DNA of 64,000 nucleotides from Leuctra nigra (taxonomy: Eukaryota > Arthropoda > Insecta > Plecoptera > Leuctridae): contig OW203771.1 of NCBI GenBank assembly GCA_934045905.1, forward strand, positions 930,001-994,000, given 5' to 3'. Positions within the stretch are counted from its first letter, which is position 1. Each line of letters opens with the position of its first letter. Shown here one piece after another: positions 55,863 to 64,000 of the stretch. The notes beneath the pieces are model-generated. The model had not been told where the DNA came from. It did not search any database and was given only the letters and a program-made list of their open reading frames with translations. A program made the position numbers and the translations under genes.

Positions 55863-56015
55863 TTAGGCCGGGTAGGACCAACTCTGGATTAAGTTAACTC
55901 TCGATGATTAGTGGAAATTAGTGAATCTTATTGGCTATGGAATTCGCGCCAACTTGTTTCATTGGTTAACCCTCGAGAGTTAACTTAATCCAGAGTTGGT
56001 CCTACCCGGCCTTAG
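55863..56015. mobile_element. MITE with TTA duplication and GGCCGGGTAGGACCAACTCT ends
   Basis: TTA-GGCCGGGTAGGACCAACTCT..AGTTAACTCTCGA is mirrored almost perfectly to CCCGGCC-TTA. A 3-bp TTA target fits PIF/Harbinger-type elements. Confidence 0.85.
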
Positions 56016-56520
56016 TATCTCGCTTCTCACGTATCCTTCCTAATAATCCCCCCCCCCCAACCCCCCTGATGTCACAACTATACACACAATCTCGACCAAA
56101 GAACCTCATCGCAAGACAACGCCCAATGTTTGTCAAGGGAAAGATATCCCTCATCTCCGTGGACTTTGGCTCGCTATTTACCCGGCCAGTCTCGCCGAGA
56201 GACTGAAGTTGTTTGCACTCGGAATATCGCAAGGCAAGTAAACAAATAACCCCGGCGCACCTAATAGAGACGGAGGTCAAATGTAAACGAGAAGTTGCCG
56301 GGAAGTTGACAAAGAGTAATTATAGCTGGCCTTGAGGGTTTTGGACATTGGGGAGTTTGTTGAGAGTCTGTTGCGATACTTTTGTTCGGGGATGTACATG
56401 AGGCCCTAGGGTTTGAAGTTAAGTATAGAGAAAAGTTTCTTCGGGTTGGACAGGGAAAGCTATCAGGTATATGAGATGGGGTAAATATGTTTAAGCAACC
56501 AAATTTAAAGATTAATATAA
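56016..56520. other. Receptor intron DNA
   Basis: C-tract at about 56049. The frame 56002-56280 (minus) has no recognised domain. Confidence 0.35.
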
Positions 56521-56524
56521 GATA

Positions 56525-57003
56525 TTAGTAGGGCTAGGATGTTTAGTACATTTCCCTTTTTAATTTTTTGTTTAGACATGTCTAAAAATGATACATAAAT
56601 ATTTCTCATGTGTTCCTGATTTCAAAAATAAGTGTTTTATTTTGCCTGATTCTTTCTTTTTAAGGTATTTTTATCCCTTTTTATATTATTTAGGAAAATA
56701 ATATCAAATATTTGTTTCAAGTTACAACAATTCTTGTCTTCACAAAACTTCCATCCTCCACTTGGATGACCAACAAAGATACTTGAAACATCGACACATT
56801 CATACAACATTAAGTTCATTTTAACATCTTACTCCAAATTCAACTCCTAAACCAATACATCGAATAATATGTTGACGTATATTACAAAGCATAACATTGC
56901 ATAGGTCCTTTTTCGGGATTTTATGGTCCTTATTTAAATAGTCTTAAGGTACTATTTGCCTGTCTTTTTGGACGTTTCATAGGGCCTAAACATCCTAGCC
57001 CTA
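56525..57003 (-). mobile_element. Transposon fragment with GGGCTAGGATGTTTAG ends and GHPSGG peptide
   Basis: TAGGGCTAGGATGTTTAG at 56529 is mirrored by CTAAACATCCTAGCCCTA at 56985-57002. On the minus strand 56637-56819 codes ECVDVSSIFVGHPSGG and KFCEDKN..NLKQIFDII, also preserved in the copy at 10515-10960. Confidence 0.65.
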
Positions 57004-57004
57004 G

Positions 57005-57618
57005 TTATTAGATATAGATATTGCATTTAACACTTCGAGGTGCTTGAAAAGCTCCGCTTGCGAGCTTGTGAGCTTAAAATATGCATTTTTCCTTGAGTTG
57101 TATACATTCTGTTAGTGTGAAGATTTAGCTCAAGAATTGAAGAACCATTTGTGCCGCTGCTCTACCAAAAACCGATGATTTAGATGAAAACATCGACATC
57201 AATTTAAGTGATTACCTACAGTTTTTAAATTTGCGAAGTTTGGTTGATACTTGAAATCATGTTAGTGATGTTTGTCATAGAAATACAATTATTTTGGCAT
57301 TCAATGTTTGATCTTTAAAAATAACAGAAATTTAGTACCAAATTATAAGATGAATATATATTTTTAGTAAATTCAGCTTGGCTACATTTTCCTGACGAAA
57401 CTATGTTCTATGTATTCTATATTTGTTTTTGTTTTTGTTAAAATTTTCACCGTGGGGACATGGAAAATAGAATTTCCTCCCTTTATACCACTTTCAATTT
57501 TAAGTATAGGACAATTTATGAACTTCTGTGAATATTTCGGAATTTGGGTTAGGTGCTGCTTTACTAATTTATTCTAAGGTATAGGAGACCTTCAAACAAT
57601 GAAAATACATATTATTTC
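57005..57618. other. Receptor intron DNA
   Basis: No gene or structured repeat recognised. Confidence 0.35.
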
Positions 57619-58151
57619 TTAAGGTGGCTCAGACAATCGGGCATGGTCACAGATCTTCATAATTTTTTGTCTACTTATTGATAATCATGCCATACACAAT
57701 CCTTGAAAAAATTAAACACTTCTCGTGTCTAGTTTCTGAGATAAATTGAGTTTTCTTCCCCATGTTATCTTATGGCAGCCAAGTAAAATCACATTTAGGC
57801 TAATAATGAAGATCTAATTTTTATGTTGTCCCAACTTTGAACAAAAAACTTAATAGATAGTTGGACATCCTATAAGGAAAAAATTTAAAACAATACCAAC
57901 GTGTGCTATTTTAAAAGTTAGTATAAGCCAAAAACGAAATGATTTCCCTATAATTCCTGCGTTCAATTTTTGTTCATTCTCGGAAGTCAATAAATTGAAA
58001 CCTCGCTCTAAGACAGGAGTTGCAAGTTAAATGACATTTTATGATTCTTTTATACATAAATATAGTTGAAATGTTGGAAAAAGTAATTCATCATGATGGT
58101 CAATTCAAAAAATAAATATTTTTGAATGTTCGATCGGTGAAGCCACGTTAA
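57619..58151. mobile_element. TTAA-flanked MITE, diverged ends
   Basis: TTAAGGTGGCTCAGACAATC at the left and the reversed right end TTAACGTGGCTTCACCGATC; the interior follows 17163-17649 (TTATTGATAATCATGCCATA, CTTCTCGTGTCTAGTTTCTG). It ends 90 bases from the TM4 exon of the receptor. Confidence 0.75.
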
Positions 58152-58240
58152 TTCCAAACATTTAAAACTCGACTGAACTGGTGCTTGTTGCGTCAATTGA
58201 AAGTTAGAAAGCTTGTCAGTGGAGACATCACTGTACTTAC

Positions 58241-58456
58241 AGATACTCCTGATAGCTCTCAGTGGTCGGTCCGTCCGGCCACTCCGAGTAGCAGACAGTG
58301 CGCTGGTCTCCACTGGGGAACTCGTGTACATACGTCGTGAAGAACACCAGCATGGGACTGCTCAGCATTGTGGCCAGCACCCACACACCAGCAGCTATGA
58401 GCAGTGTGGTGCGCCGGCCCATGCGAGGACGCAGCGGCTTCATGATGGCCATGTAT
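58241..58456 (-). CDS. TkR99D: Tachykinin-type receptor, TM4 exon
   Basis: The first base after the acceptor ...TTGTGTTCTAG completes an Arg codon, so the exon begins at the R of the DRY motif: R-YMAIMKPLRPRMGRR (second intracellular loop). TM4 follows (LLIAAGVWVLATMLSSPML), then the second extracellular loop with VCYSEWPDG, whose Cys forms the disulphide to TM3. The donor is CT|GTAAGT and its last codon is completed by the exon at 35075 (QEY-L-YNVFF). In human NK1 receptor the same region reads MAIIHPLQPR..VCMIEWPE. Upstream exons are beyond the window. This exon's head is the template of the 150-bp array that follows. Confidence 0.93.
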
Positions 58457-61400
58457 CTAGAACACAAGCACAGTCATGTGACATATGTCGTGAACACCAG
58501 CATGGGACTGCTCAGCATTGTGGCCAGCACCCACACACCAGCAGCTATGAGCAGTGTGGTGCGCCGGCCCATGCGAGGACGCAGCGGCTTCATGATGGCC
58601 ATGTATCTAGAACACAAGCACAGTCATGTGACATATGTCGTGAACACCAGCATGGGACTGCTCAGCATTGTGGCCAGCACCCAGACACCAGCAGCTATGA
58701 GCAGTGTGGTGCGCCGGCCCATGCGAGGACGCAGCGGCTTCATGATGGCCATGTATCTAGAACACAAGCACAGTCATGTGACATATGTCGTGAACACCAG
58801 CATGGGACTGCTCAGCATTGTGGCCAGCACCCAGACACCAGCAGCTATGAGCAGTGTGGTGCGCCGGCCCATGCGAGGACGCAGCGGCTTCATGATGGCC
58901 ATGTATCTAGAACACAAGCACAGTCATGTGACATATGTCGTGAACACCAGCATGGGACTGCTCAGCATTGTGGCCAGCACCCAGACACCAGCAGCTATGA
59001 GCAGTGTGGTGCGCCGGCCCATGCGAGGACGCAGCGGCTTCATGATGGCCATGTATCTAGAACACAAGCACAGTCATGTGACATATGTCGTGAACACCAG
59101 CATGGGACTGCTCAGCATTGTGGCCAGCACCCAGACACCAGCAGCTATGAGCAGTGTGGTGCGCCGGCCCATGCGAGGACGCAGCGGCTTCATTATGGCC
59201 ATGTATCTAGAACACAAGCACAGTCATGTGACATATGTCGTGAACACCAGCATGGGACTGCTCAGCATTGTGGCCAGCACCCACACACCAGCAGCTATGA
59301 GCAGTGTGGTGCGCCGGCCCATGCGAGGACGCAGCGGCTTCATGATGGCCATGTATCTAGAACACAAGCACAGTCATGTGACATATGTCGTGAACACCAG
59401 CATGGGACTGCTCAGCATTGTGGCCAGCACCCACACACCAGCAGCTATGAGCAGTGTGGTGCGCCGGCCCATGCGAGGACGCAGCGGCTTCATGATGGCC
59501 ATGTATCTAGAACACAAGCACAGTCATGTGACATATGTCGTGAACACCAGCATGGGACTGCTCAGCATTGTGGCCAGCACCCACACACCAGCAGCTATGA
59601 GCAGTGTGGTGCGCCGGCCCATGCGAGGACGCAGCGGCTTCATGATGGCCATGTATCTAGAACACAAGCACAGTCATGTGACATATGTCGTGAACACCAG
59701 CATGGGACTGCTCAGCATTGTGGCCAGCACCCACACACCAGCAGCTATGAGCAGTGTGGTGCGCCGGCCCATGCGAGGACGCAGCGGCTTCATGATGGCC
59801 ATGTATCTAGAACACAAGCACAGTCATGTGACATATGTCGTGAACACCAGCATGGGACTGCTCAGCATTGTGGCCAGCACCCACACACCAGCAGCTATGA
59901 GCAGTGTGGTGCGCCGGACCATGCGAGGACGCAGCGGCTTCATGATGGCCATGTATCTAGAACACAAGCACAGTCATGTGACATATGTCGTGAACACCAG
60001 CATGGGACTGCTCAGCATTGTGGCCAGCACCCACACACCAGCAGCTATGAGCAGTGTGGTGCGCCGGCCCATGCGAGGACGCAGCGGCTTTATGATGGCC
60101 ATGTATCTAGAACACAAGCACAGTCATGTGACATATGTCGTGAACACCAGCATGGGACTGCTCAGCATTGTGGCCAGCACCCAGACACCAGCAGCTATGA
60201 GCAGTGTGGTGCGCCGGCCCATGCGAGGACGCAGCGGCTTCATGATGGCCATGTATCTAGAACACAAGCACAGTCATGTGACATATGTCGTGAACACCAG
60301 CATGGGACTGCTCAGCATTGTGGCCAGCACCCAGACACCAGCAGCTATGAGCAGTGTGGTGCGCCGTCCCATGCGAGGACGCAGCGGCTTCATGATGGCC
60401 ATGTATCTAGAACACAAGCACAGTCATGTGACATATGTCGTGAACACCAGCATGGGACTGCTCAGCATTGTGGCCAGCACCCAGACACCAGCAGCTATGA
60501 GCAGTGTGGTGCGCCGTCCCATGCGAGGACGCAGCGGCTTCATGATGGCCATGTATCTAGAACACAAGCACAGTCATGTGACATATGTCGTGAACACCAG
60601 CATGGGACTGCTCAGCATTGTGGCCAGCACCCACACACCAGCAGCTATGAGCAGTGTGGTGCGCCGGCCCATGCGAGGACGCAGCGGCTTCATGATGGCC
60701 ATGTATCTAGAACACAAGCACAGTCATGTGACATATGTCGTGAACACCAGCATGGGACTGCTCAGCATTGTGGCCAGCACCCAGACACCAGCAGCTATGA
60801 GCAGTGTGGTGCGCCGGCCCATGCGAGGACGCAGCGGCTTCATGATGGCCATGTATCTAGAACACAAGCACAGTCATGTGACATATGTCGTGAACACCAG
60901 CATGGGACTGCTCAGCATTGTGGCCAGCACCCAGACACCAGCAGCTATGAGCAGTGTGGTGCGCCGGCCCATGCGAGGACGCAGCGGCTTCATGATGGCC
61001 ATGTATCTAGAACACAAGCACAGTCATGTGACATATGTCGTGAACACCAGCATGGGACTGCTCAGCATTGTGGCCAGCACCCAGACACCAGCAGCTATGA
61101 GCAGTGTCGTGCGCCGGCCCATGCGAGGACGCAGCGGCTTCATGATGGCCATGTATCTAGAACACAAGCACAGTCATGTGACATATGTCGTGAACACCAG
61201 CATGGGACTGCTCAGCATTGTGGCCAGCACCCAGACACCAGCAGCTATGAGCAGTGTGGTGCGCCGGCCCATGCGAGGACGCAGCGGCTTCATGATGGCC
61301 ATGTATCTAGAACACAAGCACAGTCATGTGACATATGTCGTGAACACCAGCATGGGACTGCTCAGCATTGTGGCCAGCACCCAGACACCAGCAGCTATGA

Positions 61401-64000
61401 GCAGTGTGGTGCGCCGGCCCATGCGAGGACGAAGCGGCTTCATGATGGCCATGTATCTAGAACACAAGCACAGTCATGGGACATATGTCGTGAACACCAG
61501 CATGGGACTGCTCAGCATTGTGGCCAGCACCCAGACACCAGCAGCTATGAGCAGTGTGGTGCGCCGGCCCATGCGAGGACGCAGCGGCTTCATGATGGCC
61601 ATGTATCTAGAACACAAGCACAGTCATGTGACATATGTCGTGAACACCAGCATGGGACTGCTCAGCATTGTGGCCAGCACCCAGACACCAGCAGCTATGA
61701 GCAGTGTGGTGCGCCGGCCCATGCGAGGACGCAGCGGCTTCATGATGGCCATGTATCTAGAACACAAGCACAGTCATGTGACATATGTCGTGAACACCAG
61801 CATGGGACTGCTCAGCATTGTGGCCAGCACCCACACACCAGCAGCTATGAGCAGTGTGGTGCGCCGTCCCATGCGAGGTCGCAGCGGCTTCATGATGGCC
61901 ATGTATCTAGAACACAAGCACAGTCATGTGACATATGTCGTGAACACCAGCATGGGACTGCTCAGCATTGTGGCCAGCACCCACACACCAGCAGCTATGA
62001 GCAGTGTGGTGCGCCGGCCCATGCGAGGACGCAGCGGCTTCATGATGGCCATGTATCTAGAACACAAGCACAGTCATGTGACATATGTCGTGAACACCAG
62101 CATGGGACTGCTCAGCATTGTGGCCAGCACCCAGACACCAGCAGCTATGAGCAGTGTGGTGCGCCGGCCCATGCGAGGACGCAGCGGCTTCATGATGGCC
62201 ATGTATCTAGAACACAAGCACAGTCATGTGACATATGTCGTGAACACCAGCATGGGACTGCTCAGCATTGTGGCCAGCACCCAGACACCAGCAGCTATGA
62301 GCAGTGTGGTGCGCCGGCCCATGCGAGGACGCAGCGGCTTCATGATGGCCATGTATCTAGAACACAAGCACAGTCATATGACATATGTCGTGAACACCAG
62401 CATGGGACTGCTCAGCATTGTGGCCAGCACCCAGACACCAGCAGCTATGAGCAGTGTGGTGCGCCGGCCCATGCGAGGACGCAGCGGCTTCATGATGGCC
62501 ATGTATCTAGAACACAAGCACAGTCATGTGACATATGTCGTGAACACCAGCATGGGACTGCTCAGCATTGTGGCCAGCACCCAGACACCAGCAGCTATGA
62601 GCAGTGTGGTGCGCCGGCCCATGCGAGGACGCAGCGGCTTCATGATGGCCATGTATCTAGAACACAAGCACAGTCATGTGACATATGTCGTGAACACCAG
62701 CATGGGACTGCTCAGCATTGTGGCCAGCACCCACACACCAGCAGCTATGAGCAGTGTGGTGCGCCGTCCCATGTGAGGACGCAGCGGCTTCATGATGGCC
62801 ATGTATCTAGAACACAAGCACAGTCATGTGACATATGTCGTGAACACCAGCATAGGACTGCTCAGCATTGTGGCCAGCACCCACACACCAGCAGCTATGA
62901 GCAGTGTGGTGCGCCGGCCCATGCGAGGACGCAGCGGCTTTATGATGGCCATGTATCTAGAACACAAGCACAGTCATGTGACATATGTCGTGAACACCAG
63001 CATGGGACTGCTCAGCATTGTGGCCAGCACCCACACACCAGCAGCTATGAGCAGTGTGGTGCGCCGGCCCATGCGAGGACGCAGCGGCTTCATGATGGCC
63101 ATGTATCTAGAACACAAGCACAGTCATGTGACATATGTCGTGAACACCAGCATGGGACTGCTCAGCATTGTGGCCAGCACCCACACACCAGCAGCTATGA
63201 GCAGTGTGGTGCGCCGGCCCATGCGAGGACGCAGCGGCTTCATGATGGCCATGTATCTAGAACACAAGCACAGTCATGTGACATATGTCGTGAACACCAG
63301 CATGGGACTGCTCAGCATTGTGGCCAGCACCCACACACCAGCAGCTATGAGCAGTGTGGTGCGCCGGCCCATGCGAGGACGCAGCGGCTTCATGATGGCC
63401 ATGTATCTAGAACACAAGCACAGTAATGTGACATATGTCGTGAACACCAGCATGGGACTGCTCAGCATTGTGGCCAGCACCCACACACCAGCAGCTATGA
63501 GCAGTGTGGTGCGCCGGCCCATGCGAGGACGCAGCGGCTTCATGATGGCCATGTATCTAGAACACAAGCACAGTCATGTGACATATGTCGTGAACACCAG
63601 CATGGGACTGCTCAGCATTGTGGCCAGCACCCAGACACCAGCAGCTATGAGCAGTGTGGTGCGCCGGCCCATGCGAGGACGCAGCGGCTTCATGATGGCC
63701 ATGTATCTAGAACACAAGCACAGTCATGTGACATATGTCGTGAACACCAGCATGGGACTGCTCAGCATTGTGGCCAGCACCCAGACACCAGCAGCTATGA
63801 GCAGTGTGGTGCGCCGGCCCATGCGAGGACGCAGCGGCTTCATGATGGCCATGTATCTAGAACACAAGCACAGTCATGTGACATATGTCGAGAACACCAG
63901 CATGGGACTGCTCAGCATTGTGGCCAGCACCCAGACACCAGCAGCTATGAGCAGTGTGGTGCGCCGGCCCATGCGAGGACGCAGCGGCTTCATGATGGCC
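58457..64000 (-). repeat. 150-bp tandem array: at least 37 extra copies of intron end + TM4 exon head
   Basis: The phrase CATGGGACTGCTCAGCATTG occurs at 58351 (real exon) and then every 150 bases from 58501 to 63901, running off the window. Each unit, read on the minus strand, has a 26-base intron end (GTCACATGACTGTGC..TTGTGTTCTAG) and about 124 bases equal to the start of the TM4 exon. Relative to the units the real exon has three extra bases (FF for F). In nearly all units the receptor frame stops at TGA in CACATGACTG; only the unit boundary at about 63424 lost it. A C/G change (CCACACACC or CCAGACACC) splits units into two types in blocks, and about a dozen private single-base changes mark single units. 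Confidence 0.97.

Noticed and set aside
58213..63426. A 1737-residue open frame (and a second of 1492 residues) on the plus strand with a 50-residue repeat rich in His, Gln and Cys
   Set aside because: It lies antisense to the receptor exon and its 150-bp array. Because 150 is divisible by three, any frame that is open in one unit is open in all. No promoter, codon logic or domain supports it.
63274..63567. 97-residue minus-strand frame with two copies of the TM4 segment
   Set aside because: A single base change removed the stop between two array units; neither unit has a donor, so it is not a real exon pair.
23994..64000. CRISPR-like reading of the regular arrays
   Set aside because: The units are continuous, without unique spacers, and match host exons; the DNA is animal nuclear DNA.

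Overview
The window looks like eukaryotic, insect-type nuclear DNA. It is AT-rich, has multi-exon genes with GT-AG introns tens of kilobases long, one arthropod-style core promoter (TATA box, TCAGT initiator, DPE-like element), and a very dense load of non-autonomous transposons. The receptor type, the Ly6 protein and the style of repeats suggest a hemipteran such as a planthopper or leafhopper, but the species is inference. It is not bacterial: no operons, RNA genes or CRISPR are seen.

Genes. (1) 3-1292, +: 3' part of an ankyrin-repeat protein, open to the left window edge. (2) Minus strand, from beyond 64000 down to 6976: a tachykinin-type GPCR closest to the TkR99D class. Five exons are visible in transcription order: 58241-58456, 35075-35225, 14901-15097, 11096-11238 and 6976-7166. 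All splice sites and phases agree. The upstream exons (N-terminus to TM3) lie outside. (3) Nested in the 20-kb intron of that gene, +: a secreted leucine-rich-repeat protein with exons 22398-22416 and 25124-26037 and a recognisable promoter at 22341-22400. (4) Nested in the 23-kb intron, +: a GPI-anchored, ten-cysteine Ly6/three-finger protein with exons 42706-42801 and 46461-46946.

The most unusual structure occurs twice. At the 3' splice site of the TkR exon at 58456, and at that of LRR exon 2 at 25124, the DNA block 'end of intron plus AG plus first part of exon' is tandemly amplified. There are at least 37 extra copies of 150 bp in the receptor (58457 to the window end) and 10 extra copies of 113 bp in the LRR gene (23994-25123). 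Every extra copy offers the same acceptor but runs into a stop codon, so only the copy nearest the real exon gives full protein.

The rest is mostly transposons: two degraded LINE reverse transcriptases (18.3-19.9 kb and 33.8-34.8 kb), tRNA-derived SINEs, roughly 950-bp elements with Helitron-like 3' ends, an internally deleted piggyBac copy nested in a 2-kb element with 4-bp target duplications, and more than twenty foldback/MITE insertions, many at TTAA. Several are nested or have an empty-site relative in the same window.
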